From NCBI GenBank assembly GCA_027493405.1, contig JAOSKV010000001.1, positions 1,201,033 through 1,265,032 on the forward strand: DNA of 64,000 nt, read 5' to 3'. Position numbers and translations under genes: made by a program. Each line of letters opens with the position of its first letter. Position 1 is the first letter of the stretch. The notes under the pieces were generated by a model, which saw only the letters and a list, made by a program, of their open reading frames with translations, was not told where the DNA came from and did no database searches. Positions 51,377 to 60,765 of the stretch are shown piece by piece. This DNA is from FEB-22 sp003105195. Lineage in GTDB: Bacteria > Pseudomonadota > Alphaproteobacteria > Rhizobiales > Xanthobacteraceae.

Positions 51377-52603
51377 TCACTCCGCCGCCAGGGCGCGGTC
51401 GCTGAAGGTGAGCCCGAGGCGCTGCCAGACGTCGACCAGGGCCTCGGCGAGCGCGTCGATCAGGGCGTCGTCGTGGAACGGCGAGGGCGTGATGCGCAGC
51501 CGCTCCTGGCCGCGCGGCACCGTCGGATAGTTGATCGGCTGGATGTAGATGCCGTGCTGCTCGAGCAGCATGTCGCTCGCGGCCTTGCACTTCTCGGGGT
51601 CGCCGACGAACACCGGCACGATATGGGTGTCGCTCGCCATCACGGGCAGGCGCGCGGCATTGAGCACCGCCTTGAGGCGGGCCGCGCGGTCCTGGTGGCG
51701 CTCGCGCTCCCAGGTCGATGTCTTCAGGTGCCGGATCGCGGCGGTCGCGGCCGCGCACACGGCCGGCGGCAGCGCGGTCGTGAAGATGAAGCCCGGCGCA
51801 TAGGAGCGCACCGCGTCGATGACCGCCGCCTTGCCCGTGATGTAGCCGCCGAGGCAGCCGAAGGCCTTGGCGAGCGTGCCCTCGATCACGTCGATGCGGT
51901 GCGCGACGCCGTCGCGCTCGGTGACGCCGCCGCCGCGCCGGCCATACATGCCGACCGCGTGCACCTCGTCGCAGTAGGTCATCGCGTCGTAGCGCTCGGC
52001 GAGATCGCAGATCGCGTGCATCGGCGCGATGTCGCCGTCCATGGAATAGAGGCTCTCGAACACGATCAGCTTCGGCCGCTCGCCCGCCGCCCGCAGCAGC
52101 TCCTCCAGGTGGCCGACGTCGTTGTGGCGCCAGATCGCCCGGTCGCAGCTCGACTGGCGCACGCCCTCGATCATGGAATTGTGGTTGAGCGCGTCCGACA
52201 GGATCAGGCAGTTCGGGATCAGCTTGGCGATCGTGGCGATGCCGGCCTGGTTCGAGATGTAGCCCGAGGTGAAGACCAGGGCGCCGTCCTTGCCGTGCAG
52301 GTCGGCGAGCTCGCGCTCGAGCTCGACCAGCGGGTGATTCGTCCCCGAGATGTTGCGCGTGCCGCCCGCCCCGGTTCCCATCCGGGTCGCGGTCTCGACC
52401 ATGGCGCCGATCACCTTGGGGTGCTGGCCCATGCCGAGATAGTCGTTGGAGCACCAGATCACGACCTCGCGCCGGCCCTGCGGGTGGTGCCAGACGGCGT
52501 GGGGGAAGCGTCCGGCCATGCGCTCCAGGTCGGCGAAGACCCGGTAGCGGCGTTCGTCCTTGAGGCGCGTCAGGGCGTCCGTGAAATACGAGTCGTAGTT
52601 CAT
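51377..52603 (-). CDS. hemA: 5-aminolevulinate synthase
   Basis: 408 residues from ATG 52603 (MNYDSYFTDALTRLKDERRYRVF). PLP enzyme condensing glycine and succinyl-CoA, the Shemin route typical of alphaproteobacteria. The PLP lysine is in EGTLAKAFGCLGGY, and GTRNISGTNHPLVELE and CDEVHAVGMYG are characteristic. Upstream lies a FixK-type box at ~100 bp with a leader of about 60 nt. The 220-bp gap between ccoS and this gene (51157-51376) contains TCCGGTCAAACCGGA, a small inverted repeat, but no gene. Confidence 0.96.
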   Translation of the reverse strand: MNYDSYFTDALTRLKDERRYRVFADLERMAGRFPHAVWHHPQGRREVVIWCSNDYLGMGQHPKVIGAMVETATRMGTGAGGTRNISGTNHPLVELERELADLHGKDGALVFTSGYISNQAGIATIAKLIPNCLILSDALNHNSMIEGVRQSSCDRAIWRHNDVGHLEELLRAAGERPKLIVFESLYSMDGDIAPMHAICDLAERYDAMTYCDEVHAVGMYGRRGGGVTERDGVAHRIDVIEGTLAKAFGCLGGYITGKAAVIDAVRSYAPGFIFTTALPPAVCAAATAAIRHLKTSTWERERHQDRAARLKAVLNAARLPVMASDTHIVPVFVGDPEKCKAASDMLLEQHGIYIQPINYPTVPRGQERLRITPSPFHDDALIDALAEALVDVWQRLGLTFSDRALAAE

Positions 52604-52699
52604 GAATCTGTCTCCGGGGGCCCTGTCTTTTCTCGATTTTTTAGAACCGTTCTGGACGGTTTGTCGAGGTGATAATCCTTCAAATCTGCCCCGCGATCG

Positions 52700-52713
52700 T
52701 TGACACGGATCAA
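52700..52713. promoter_or_regulatory. FNR/FixK-type box between hemA and the hydratase gene
   Basis: TTGACACGGATCAA fits TTGA-N6-TCAA. It is central between divergent genes: at -41.5 it gives a hemA leader of ~62 nt and a hydratase leader of ~34 nt, so it could serve either or both. hemA control by FixK/FNR is known in relatives. Confidence 0.8.
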
Positions 52714-52781
52714 GGCTGGCGGACCAATAGGAGGCGGCCCCGGGCGGTTGTCGCGGGGGCAGGGGGCGCCGGGGAGGACCC

Positions 52782-53555
52782 ATGGACACGAGCAGGCCCG
52801 CCGCCATGGCGGATTTCATGTGGCAGGCCCGCCGGCGCCGCGAGACCTACCGGAACCTGCCCGCGGACCTCGCCCCGCGCGATCTCGCCGAAGCCTATGC
52901 GGGCCAGGAGGCCTACTACGCCCTCGCCGAGCCGACCTACGGGCCGGTGGCGGGCGCCAAGATCGCGACCACGACCCGGGTCATGCAGGAGCTGATGGGC
53001 ATCACCCATCCCTGCGCCGGGGCGATCTTCGCCCGCAGCATCCACGCCTCCCCGGCGCGCCTGCACCTGGCCGACTTCGTGAACCTCCGGATCGAGAGCG
53101 AGATCGCGCTCCGCCTCGGCGCCGACCTTGCGGCCGCCCGCGCGCCCTTCACCCGCGAGACGGTCGCCCCCGCGGTCGCGGCCGCCATGCCGGCCTTCGA
53201 GCTGATCGAGGACCGCCACGCGGTCTACCGCGAGACCGATGCCCGCTCGCTGATCGTCGAGAACTGCTGGAACGGCGGCATCGTCGTCGGCGCCGAGGTC
53301 GCGCGCCTTCCGGAGCTCGTGGCGATCCACGGCACGCTCGCGGTCAACGGCGCGACGGTCGGGGAGGGCGTGGCCGAGGACCCCTTCGCGACCCTTGCCT
53401 GGCTCGCCAACACGCTCGCCGAGCGCGGCCGCGGCCTCGCGGCCGGCATGGTGGTGATCACGGGGAGCGTCATCCCGACGGTCTCGGTCGCCCCGGGCGA
53501 CCGCGCCGTGTTCCGGGTGGACGGGCTCGGCGAGGCGGTGCTCGACGTTCTCTGA
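52782..53555 (+). CDS. 2-keto-4-pentenoate hydratase family protein
   Basis: 257 residues. The fumarylacetoacetate-hydrolase/MhpD-like fold is shown by ADFVNLRIESEIALRLG (metal-ligand Glu pair), FELIEDRH, ARSLIVENCWNGGIVVGAEV, and the C-terminal GMVVITGSVIPTVSVAPGDRAVFRVDGLG. Members hydrate 2-hydroxypentadienoate-type compounds or decarboxylate 4-oxalocrotonate in aromatic catabolism. No other ring-cleavage gene is nearby, so the pathway is unclear. It is divergent from hemA with the shared FixK-type box. A GGGGAGGACC precedes ATG. Confidence 0.85.
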   Translation: MDTSRPAAMADFMWQARRRRETYRNLPADLAPRDLAEAYAGQEAYYALAEPTYGPVAGAKIATTTRVMQELMGITHPCAGAIFARSIHASPARLHLADFVNLRIESEIALRLGADLAAARAPFTRETVAPAVAAAMPAFELIEDRHAVYRETDARSLIVENCWNGGIVVGAEVARLPELVAIHGTLAVNGATVGEGVAEDPFATLAWLANTLAERGRGLAAGMVVITGSVIPTVSVAPGDRAVFRVDGLGEAVLDVL

Positions 53556-53600
53556 GTGGTAGGGCGGGTCAGTCGTGCTGCGTCAGAAGGCCAACTCTGG

Positions 53601-53640
53601 GCGTCATCCCGGCCGAGCGAAGCGAGAGCCGGGATGACGC
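53601..53640. repeat. Palindromic intergenic repeat (GTCATCCCGGC type)
   Basis: GCGTCATCCCGGC and GCCGGGATGACGC form perfect 13-bp arms around CGAGCGAAGCGAGA, in the gap between convergent genes. The same arms recur at 57192-57320. Such elements occur in many copies in alphaproteobacterial genomes and may act as terminators or mRNA stabilisers. Confidence 0.85.
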
Positions 53641-53672
53641 CGAGAGACTTGTCCTGACGCGGTAAGACCACC

Positions 53673-55320
53673 CTACGGTGCCGCGGGCTCCGCCCCCACC
53701 AGCTCGAACCGTCCGAAATCGAAATCCCGGCCCGGGGCGGCGTCGAACAGGGCGCGCGTATACGGGTGCTGCGGGTTGCCGAACACGGCGGCGGTCGGGC
53801 CCTGCTCGACCACCTCGCCGCGGTTCATCACCGCGATGCGGTCGCAGATCTGGGCCGCCACGCGCAGGTCGTGGGTGATGAACAGCACCGCGAGGTTGAA
53901 GCGCCGGCGCACGTCGTCGATCAGCTCCAGCACCTGCGCCTGCACCGAGACGTCGAGCGCCGACACCGCTTCGTCCGCGATCAGGATCTCGGGCTCCATG
54001 GCGAGCGCGCGGGCGATGCAGATGCGCTGGCGCTGGCCGCCCGAGAACTGGTGCGGGAAGCGCGACAGCGCCTCCGGGTCGAGGCCGACCAGGCGCATCA
54101 GCTCCTCGGCCCGCGCGCGCGCCTTCTCGGCCGGCATGCCGAAGTTCATTGGCCCCTCGACGATCGAGGCGCCGACCGTGCGCCGCGGGTTGAGCGAGCG
54201 GTAGGGATCCTGGAACACGATCTGCACGCGCTTGCGGTGCGGGCGCAGCGCCCGCGTGCCGAGCCGCGCGACGTCGATCCCCTCGATCAGGATCGCACCC
54301 TCGCTCGGCTCGATCAGCCGCGCGATGCAGCGCGCGACCGTCGACTTGCCGGAGCCCGACTCGCCGACCACGCCGAGCGTCTCGCCGCGCCGCACCGAGA
54401 GGTCGACCTCGCTCGCCGCCTTCACCTCGCGCCGCGCGCCGAAGAAGCCGCCCATGGCGTAGGTCTTGCCGAGCCCCGCCGTCTCCAGCACCACCGGGGT
54501 CCCGGTCACGGGCGCCCGCGCCGGCGGCGTCAGGCTCGGCACGGCGCGGATCAGCATGCGCGTGTAGTCGTGGCGCGGCCGCCGCAGGATCTCCTCGGTC
54601 GGGCCCTGCTCGACCACGAGCCCGTGCTGCATCACCACCACCCGGTGCGCGATCTCGGCGACCACGCCGAAGTCGTGGGTGATGAACAGCACGCCGGTGT
54701 TGCGCCGCTCGCGCAGCTCGCCTGATGAGCCGCAGGATCTGCGCCTGGGTGGTGACGTCGAGCGCGGTGGTCGGCTCGTCCGCGATCAGCAGCACCGGGT
54801 CGAGCGCCAGCGCGGCCGCGATCATGATGCGCTGGCGCTGGCCGCCCGAGAGCTGGTGCGGATAGGCCGCGGCCATCTTCTCGGCCTCCGGCAGGCGCAC
54901 CGCCTCCATCACCTCGAGGACGCGCCGCCGCCGCTCGGTCTCGCCGAGATCCGTGTGGATCTCCAGCACCTCCTCGATCTGCGCGCCGACCCGCATCACC
55001 GGGTTGAGCGCGGTCATCGGCTCCTGGAAGATCATGGACATGCGGTCGCCGCGCAGGCGGCGGAGCTCCGCCGGGGTCTTCTTCAGGAGGTCGTCGCCCT
55101 CGAGCAGCGCGCGCCCGGCGGTCGGCGCCAGCTGGTCGGGCGGCAGGAGCCCCATGATCGCATGGGCGGTCACCGACTTGCCCGAGCCGGACTCGCCGAC
55201 CACGCACACGATCTCGCCCGGATGCACCGCGAACGACACATTCTCGACCGCGTTGAAGCGGTCGGCGTTCGCGGGCAGCCGCACCGTCAGTCCCTGCACC
55301 TCGAGCACGGGCCGGCTCAT
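53673..55320 (-). CDS. Fused double ATP-binding protein of a peptide-type ABC importer, frameshifted
   Basis: Two ABC ATPase domains in one gene, as in GsiA/DppDF fusions, ~549 residues. Domain 1: VVGESGSGKSVTAH (Walker A), LSGGQRQRIMIA, LLIADEPTTALD. Domain 2: VVGESGSGKSTVAR, FSGGQRQRICIA, ILIADEAVSALD. After each domain comes the oligopeptide-binding helix region (DYTRMLIRAVPSL; PYTRALFDAAPG). One extra C at 54721-54722 breaks the frame after QILRLI. Removing it gives the expected SELRERRNTGVLFITHDFGVVAEIA. The start MSRPVLEVQGL at 55320 is 3 bp after the permease stop. Confidence 0.9.
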
Positions 55321-55323
55321 GCG

Positions 55324-56208
55324 TCAGACCCGCTTGGCGAGCTTGGGATCGAGCCGGTCGCGCAGCCCGTCGCCCAGCACGTTGACCGCGAGGATCGTCA
55401 GCGCCAGCGCCACGCCCGGGAACAGCACGATGCGCGGCGCGATCGGGAAGAACATGCGGCCCTCCGCCATCATGTTGCCCCAGCTCGGGATCTCGGGCGG
55501 GGTGCCGGCGCCGAGGAAGCTCAGGATCGCCTCGGTCAGCATCGCGAAGGCGCACACATAGGTCGCCTGCACGATCAGCGGCGGCACGCAGTTCGGCAGC
55601 ACGTGGCGGATCAGGATCTTGGGCAGCGGCGTGCCGACCGCGACCGCCGCCTCCACATACGGCTCCTCGCGCACCGAGAGCACCACCGAGCGCACCAGCC
55701 GCACCACGCGCGGCACCGAGGGGATCGTGATCGCGATGATCACGGTGGTGAGGCTCGCGCCCGAGAGCGAGACCAGCGCGATCGCGAGCAGGATGTCGGG
55801 GATCGCCATCAGCCCGTCCATCACCCGCATCACGATCGCGTCGAGCAGCCGGATGTAGCCGGCGACCAGGCCGATCACCAGGCCGATCGCGACCGAGAGC
55901 ACCGCCACGCAGACGCCGACCGTGAGCGAGACGCGCGTGCCGTAGACGACGCGCGTCCACAGGTCGCGGCCGAACTGGTCGGTGCCGAGCCAGTTCGCCT
56001 CGCTCGGCGGCCGCAGCCGCTGCATCGGGTTGAGGGCGAGCGGGTCGGCGGTGCCGAGGAAGGGGGCGAACACGGCGGCGAGCACGATCAGCACCACGAT
56101 CACGGCGCCCGCCGCCGCGAGCGGATAGCGCGCGACCAGGCTGCGCCGGGCGCCCGTGACGGCGGCGCCGATGCCGAGGCCGGGGGCCCTGTCGGTCGCC
56201 TCGCTCAA
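55324..56208 (-). CDS. ABC transporter permease, DppC/OppC type
   Basis: 294 residues from a TTG at 56208 (LSEATDRAPGLGIG) that overlaps the previous permease stop as TTGA. Six membrane helices. The N-terminal extension LGTDQFGRDLWTRVVYGTRVSL is the hallmark of the DppC group, and the EAA-loop is EPYVEAAVAVGTPLPKILIRHVLPN. It forms a heterodimer with the next gene's product. It lies 3 bp before the ATPase start. Confidence 0.93.
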   Translation of the reverse strand: MSEATDRAPGLGIGAAVTGARRSLVARYPLAAAGAVIVVLIVLAAVFAPFLGTADPLALNPMQRLRPPSEANWLGTDQFGRDLWTRVVYGTRVSLTVGVCVAVLSVAIGLVIGLVAGYIRLLDAIVMRVMDGLMAIPDILLAIALVSLSGASLTTVIIAITIPSVPRVVRLVRSVVLSVREEPYVEAAVAVGTPLPKILIRHVLPNCVPPLIVQATYVCAFAMLTEAILSFLGAGTPPEIPSWGNMMAEGRMFFPIAPRIVLFPGVALALTILAVNVLGDGLRDRLDPKLAKRV

Positions 56209-57146
56209 TAGCGGATCCTCGGATCGAGCATCGCGTAAACGATGTCGATGATCAGGTTGATGATGATGTAGGTGAAGGAGAGGGCGATCACGAGGCCCTG
56301 GATCACCGGGTAGTCGCGCTTGAGCACCGCGTCGACCACCAGCCGGCCGACGCCCGGGATGTTGAACACGGATTCGGTGACGATGGCGTTGCCGATCAGG
56401 ATCACCAGGCTGAGCCCGATCACGGTCACGATCGGCACCGCGGCGTTGCGCAGCGCGTGGCGGAACAGCACCCGCCGCTCGATTTGCCCCTTGGCGCGCG
56501 CGGTGCGGATGTAGTCCTCGCCCAGCACCTCGATCACGCTCGCGCGCGTGATGCGCGTGATCAGCGCGATGAAGATGGTCGAGATCGCCAAGGTCGGCAG
56601 CGCGATGTGGTGCAGGAAGCCGGCGAAATCCACGAACGGGCTGCGGTATCCCTGGGTCGGGAAGATCCGCCAGGCGATCGAGAGCTCGAAGATCAGCACA
56701 TAGGCCAGCACGAAGACCGGGAACGAGAAGGCCGCGACCGCGAACAGCATCACGAGGCGGTCGATCCAGGTGCCGGCCTTCCAGGCCGCGAGCACGCCGA
56801 GCGGCACGGCGACCACGATCGAGAACACGATCGAGGTGGCCGCGAGCATCAGCGTCGGCTCGATGCGCTGCGCGATCAGGGTGGTCACGGGCAGGTTGGA
56901 GAAGATCGAGACGCCGAGGTCGCCGCGGAGGATCTGCCCGAGCCATTCGACGAACTGCACGTAGATCGGCCGGTCGAGCCCGAGCTGGGTGCGGATGCGC
57001 GCGATCTGCTCGGAGCTCGCATAGTCGCCCGCGATCATCGCGGCCGGATCCGTCGGCGAGAGCCGCAGCATCAGGAACACGACCATGGCGACCACCGCCA
57101 TCACCGGGATGGTGGCGAGGATCCGCCGTGCGATGAAGGCCCACAT
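56205..57146 (-). CDS. ABC transporter permease, DppB/OppB type
   Basis: 313 residues from ATG 57146 (MWAFIARRILATIPVMAVVAMVVFLMLRLSP), the standard start of DppB. Six helices, with EAA-loop EDYIRTARAKGQIERRVLFRHALRNAAVPIVT. It is the second permease of the dipeptide/nickel/opine importer class. The gene order ATPase-permease-permease-binding protein is compact and in one direction on the minus strand. Confidence 0.95.
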   Translation of the reverse strand: MWAFIARRILATIPVMAVVAMVVFLMLRLSPTDPAAMIAGDYASSEQIARIRTQLGLDRPIYVQFVEWLGQILRGDLGVSIFSNLPVTTLIAQRIEPTLMLAATSIVFSIVVAVPLGVLAAWKAGTWIDRLVMLFAVAAFSFPVFVLAYVLIFELSIAWRIFPTQGYRSPFVDFAGFLHHIALPTLAISTIFIALITRITRASVIEVLGEDYIRTARAKGQIERRVLFRHALRNAAVPIVTVIGLSLVILIGNAIVTESVFNIPGVGRLVVDAVLKRDYPVIQGLVIALSFTYIIINLIIDIVYAMLDPRIRY

Positions 57147-57191
57147 GATGCGTGCTAATCTACCGGATGATCGCGCCCGCCGGGATCCTCG

Positions 57192-57320
57192 GCGTCATCC
57201 CGGCCGAGCGCAGCGAGAGCCGGGATCGATACGTGGTCTCTCCGAATTTCCATGCTGGGGCTATGGATCCCGGCTCGCGCGATCCCGGCTGTCGCCGGGA
57301 TCGCCTGGCCGGGATGACGC
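57192..57320. repeat. Compound palindromic repeat with GTCATCCCGGC arms
   Basis: It begins GCGTCATCCCGGCCGAGCGC and ends GCCGGGATGACGC, the same 13-bp arms as at 53601-53640, but with ~100 bp between them including GATCCCGGC repeats in both orientations (GAGCCGGGATCGAT and GGATCCCGGCTCGC). The element looks like two nested palindromes. It fills most of the gap between the binding protein and permease genes. Confidence 0.82.
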
Positions 57321-57344
57321 GGAGCGCGTGGTTAGCGCGGCGCG

Positions 57345-58925
57345 TCACCCCACCTCCATGTTCCAGAAGAACTGGACCGGGGAGGGGATCATCCCCTTGA
57401 CGTTCTCGCGGTAGCCGACCGGCACGAAGAAGGTGCCGAGATTGGCGTGGGTGCCGATCTCGATCGCCCGCTTCTGCACCTCGGCGGCGATCTTCTTCTG
57501 CTCGTCGACCGAGGCCGCGGTGGCGAACTGCGCGCGCAGCTCCTCCATCTTCTTGTCGTTCGGCCAGCCCGGCCAGGCCTTGTTCGGGTCCGCGATCATC
57601 GCGGCGCTGATCAGCGGGTTGAGCAGGTCGCCGCCGATCCACCAGGTCGGGAACATGTTCCAGCCGCCCTGCTCGATCGGGTCCTTCTTGGCCCGCCGCG
57701 AGGTGACCGACGACCAGTCCATCGCCTGGATGTCGACGTTCATGCCGATGTCGCGGCAGGCCTTGCCGACCACCAGCGCGAAGGCGTTGGAGATCGGGAT
57801 GTCGCTCGGCTGCAGGATCACGACCTTCTCGCCGTTGTAGCCCGACTCCTTCAGCGTCTTCTTCGCGGCGTCGAGGCTGGTCGGCCGGATCATGTCGAGG
57901 CCGGCATTGGACTCGAGCGGCGAGCCGCACGGGAAATAGGCTTCGCAGATCTTGTAGAACTGCGGATTGCCGACCGAGGCCGCCAGCACGTCCTGCTGCT
58001 TGATCGCCTGGATCACGGCGCGCCGCACCAGGGCGTTGTCGGTGGGCTTGGCGACGTGGTTGAAGCGCATCATGCCCTGGGAGCCGAGCGGGTCGAGCAC
58101 GTCGAGCTTGATGCCCGGGGCCTTGGCGAGCACCGGCGCGAGGTCGCCCGGCACCTGCTCGTAGTAGTCGACCTCGCCCGAGATCAGCGCGTTCATGGCC
58201 GTGGTCGAGTCCGGGATGTAGAGCCACTCGACCCGGTCGACCTTGGCGACCTTGCCGCCCGAGGCGCCCGAGACCGGCTCCTTGCGCGGCACGTAGTTCG
58301 GGTTCTTGACGTAGACCACCTTCGAGCCCGGCACCCACTCGTCCTTTTTGAACATGAAGGGGCCGGAGCCGATCGATTCCGGGATCTGCTTGAACGGATC
58401 GGTCTCGGCGAGCGCCTTCGGCATCATGAAGGGCACATTGGACGAGATCTTGCCGATCGCCTCCAGCACCAGGCCGAAGGGGCGCGACAGCTTCATCTCG
58501 AAGGTCTTCTTGTCCTTCGCGGTCAGGCTCTCGACCGAGGCGAACAGCGACTGGCCCATGCCGTCGCGCTTGCCCCAGCGCTGCAGCGAGGCGACGCAGT
58601 CCTCCGCCGTCACCGGTTGGCCGTTGTGGAACGAGAGGCCCTCGCGCAGCGTGAAGGTCCAGGTCTTCTTGTCGGCCGAGGCCTCCCAGCTCTCCACCAT
58701 CTGCGGCTTGGGCGCGAGGCTCGCATCGAGCGCGAACAGCGTGTCGAAGACCATGTAGCCGTGGTTGCGGCTGATATAGGCCGTGGTCCAGATCGGGTCG
58801 ATGTTCTTCAGGTCCGCGTGCGGGATGACGCGCAGCACCTTGCCCTTCGCCTGGCCGAAGCCGGGCTTGGCCAGGAAGGGAGCGGCCAGCGCGCCGCCGA
58901 CGAAGGTACGACGGTTCAGTCTCAT
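57345..58925 (-). CDS. Peptide/opine-type ABC transporter substrate-binding protein (SBP_bac_5)
   Basis: 526 residues from ATG 58925. The N-terminus MRLNRRTFVGGALAAPFLAKPG is a Tat signal peptide (RRTFVGG). The mature protein is a cluster C extracytoplasmic binding protein with the typical ESWEASADKKTWTFTLREGLSFHNGQPVTAEDC segment and a lobed C-terminal region. The ligand may be a dipeptide, an oligopeptide or a glutathione-like compound. The next gene, an MlrC peptidase, is divergent and suggests an oligopeptide or cyclic peptide. It lies 198 bp from the permease gene with a palindromic repeat in between. Confidence 0.93.
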   Translation of the reverse strand: MRLNRRTFVGGALAAPFLAKPGFGQAKGKVLRVIPHADLKNIDPIWTTAYISRNHGYMVFDTLFALDASLAPKPQMVESWEASADKKTWTFTLREGLSFHNGQPVTAEDCVASLQRWGKRDGMGQSLFASVESLTAKDKKTFEMKLSRPFGLVLEAIGKISSNVPFMMPKALAETDPFKQIPESIGSGPFMFKKDEWVPGSKVVYVKNPNYVPRKEPVSGASGGKVAKVDRVEWLYIPDSTTAMNALISGEVDYYEQVPGDLAPVLAKAPGIKLDVLDPLGSQGMMRFNHVAKPTDNALVRRAVIQAIKQQDVLAASVGNPQFYKICEAYFPCGSPLESNAGLDMIRPTSLDAAKKTLKESGYNGEKVVILQPSDIPISNAFALVVGKACRDIGMNVDIQAMDWSSVTSRRAKKDPIEQGGWNMFPTWWIGGDLLNPLISAAMIADPNKAWPGWPNDKKMEELRAQFATAASVDEQKKIAAEVQKRAIEIGTHANLGTFFVPVGYRENVKGMIPSPVQFFWNMEVG

Positions 58926-59182
58926 GGAATCCCTCCGTTCGCGGACCACGTCGGGGTTCTGAGCCCTGCGCGTGGTGCCGCCGGTGTGACGCGCGATGCT
59001 GCGGCATTGCGGCGGCGTTGACAACTGGCAATCCGGTCGCGACTGCCTCGTTTCGCGGCGCGGCGTGCTCCCCGCATGGTCAGGCGGCGCAGATTTCCGG
59101 GCCGCGGGCCGCGATCTTGCGTCGCGAAGGGATTGCCGCCACCCTGCCTCGACACGCGACAACAATTCTTGCGGAGCCGCCG

Positions 59183-60682
59183 ATGCGTCTTCTCGTTGCG
59201 ATGATGAAGCACGAGACCAACACCTTCTCGCCCGTCCCGACCGACCTGCAGCGGTTCCGCGACTGGGGGCTGCACGAGGGCGAGGCGGTGCCGCGCGCCT
59301 ATCGCGGCACCAACCACCCGCTCGCCGCCTTTCTCGATCTCGCGGCCGAGGCGGGCGCCGAGGTGGTCACGCCGGTGGCCGCGGAGGCGATGCCGTCGGG
59401 CTATGTGCAGCGCGCGGCCTACGACTATCTCGCGGGCCGCATCCTCGACGCGCTGGCGAAGGGCGGCTTCGACGCCGCCCTGCTCGACCTGCACGGCGCC
59501 ATGGTGGCGGAGCACGAGCCGGACGGGGAGGGCGCGCTGCTCGCGCGCATGCGCGAGATCGCTCCCGGCCTGCCGATCGCGGTCACCTTCGACATGCACG
59601 GCAACATGTCGGAGCGGATCGTGCGCAACGCCACCGTGATCAACGGCTACAAGGTCTATCCCCACACCGACATGTACCAGGCCGGGGCGCAGATCGGCCG
59701 CGTGATGCTGCGCACGCTGAAGGGCGAGCTCGATCCCGTGATGGCCTGGGGCAATGTGCCGCTGCTGGCGCAGACGCTGCGCATGGGCACCGCCGACGAG
59801 CCGATGAAGACCATGCAGGAGATGTGCCGCGCCGAGGAGCGCGACCCCGAGATCCTGGCGGCGAGCGTGTTCGGCGGCTTCCCGATGGCCGACATCCCGG
59901 ACGCCGGGCTCTCCGCCATCGTGGTCGCGAACCGGGACCGCGGCCAGGCGGAGGCCGCCTGCGACCGGCTGCTCGACGCCGCCTGGGCGCGCAAGGCCGA
60001 CTTCATCTACCGGCACGAGCCCTTGGCGCAGGCGGTGGCGCGCGCCAAGACGCTCGCCGACGGGCCGGTGATCCTGCTCGACCATGCCGACAATGTCGGC
60101 TCGGGCGGCACCTCGGACTCCATGGGGGTGATCGCCGAGCTGCTGAGGCAAGGGCTCGAGGACGTGGCGGTCGCCGCCGTCTGGGACCCGGCGGCCGTCC
60201 AGGAGATGATGGCGGCCGGCGTCGGCGCCACCGTCACGCTCGATCTCGGCGGCAAGACCGACATGCCGTCGATCGGCGCCAAGGGACGGCCGTTGCGCCT
60301 CACGGGGCGCGTGCGCCGGCTCTCCGACGGCGAATGGATCGTGCGCGGGCCGATGTATACGGGCTCGCGCGTGACCACCGGCCCGACCGCGCTGTTCGAG
60401 ACCGGCGGCCTGTCGATCGTCGTCACCTCGTTCCACCACGAGCCCTGGGACACCGGCATCTTCACCGCGATCGGCATCGACCCGCGCCATTGCCGCTACC
60501 TGCTGCTCAAGTCGCGCATCCACTACCGCGCCGGCTTCGCGCCGCTCGCCAAGGCGACCATCACGCTCGACGGCGTCGGCGTGACCACCTCCGACAACAG
60601 CGTCCTGAAGTTCGAGCGGGTCCGCCGCCCGATCTATCCCCTCGACGAGATGCAGAGCGCGCCGCGTCCGCGCACCGCCTGA
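59183..60682 (+). CDS. M81 (MlrC-type) metallopeptidase
   Basis: 499 residues from ATG 59183 (MRLLVAMMKHETNTFSPVPTDLQRF). MlrC is best known from the microcystin-degradation pathway, where it cleaves linear peptides. The M81 features are LDLHGAMVAE, VTFDMHGNMS and LDHADNVGSGGTSDSMGV, which carry the zinc-ligand Asp/His residues of the family. It is divergent from the substrate-binding protein gene, so it probably acts on peptides taken up by that importer. Microcystin as a substrate is not implied. Confidence 0.92.
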   Translation: MRLLVAMMKHETNTFSPVPTDLQRFRDWGLHEGEAVPRAYRGTNHPLAAFLDLAAEAGAEVVTPVAAEAMPSGYVQRAAYDYLAGRILDALAKGGFDAALLDLHGAMVAEHEPDGEGALLARMREIAPGLPIAVTFDMHGNMSERIVRNATVINGYKVYPHTDMYQAGAQIGRVMLRTLKGELDPVMAWGNVPLLAQTLRMGTADEPMKTMQEMCRAEERDPEILAASVFGGFPMADIPDAGLSAIVVANRDRGQAEAACDRLLDAAWARKADFIYRHEPLAQAVARAKTLADGPVILLDHADNVGSGGTSDSMGVIAELLRQGLEDVAVAAVWDPAAVQEMMAAGVGATVTLDLGGKTDMPSIGAKGRPLRLTGRVRRLSDGEWIVRGPMYTGSRVTTGPTALFETGGLSIVVTSFHHEPWDTGIFTAIGIDPRHCRYLLLKSRIHYRAGFAPLAKATITLDGVGVTTSDNSVLKFERVRRPIYPLDEMQSAPRPRTA

Positions 60683-60765
60683 CTGCGCTGCCGCGGAACT
60701 CGGCCGCCCGCGCGCGAGCCGAGCGCCGCGCGACAATGAGCGGTTGCAAGGAACCGGCAAGCGCT

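Noticed and set aside
57192..57320. A CRISPR array or IS end at the compound repeat
   Set aside because: There are no regularly spaced direct repeats with unique spacers and no transposase. It is an intergenic palindromic element.
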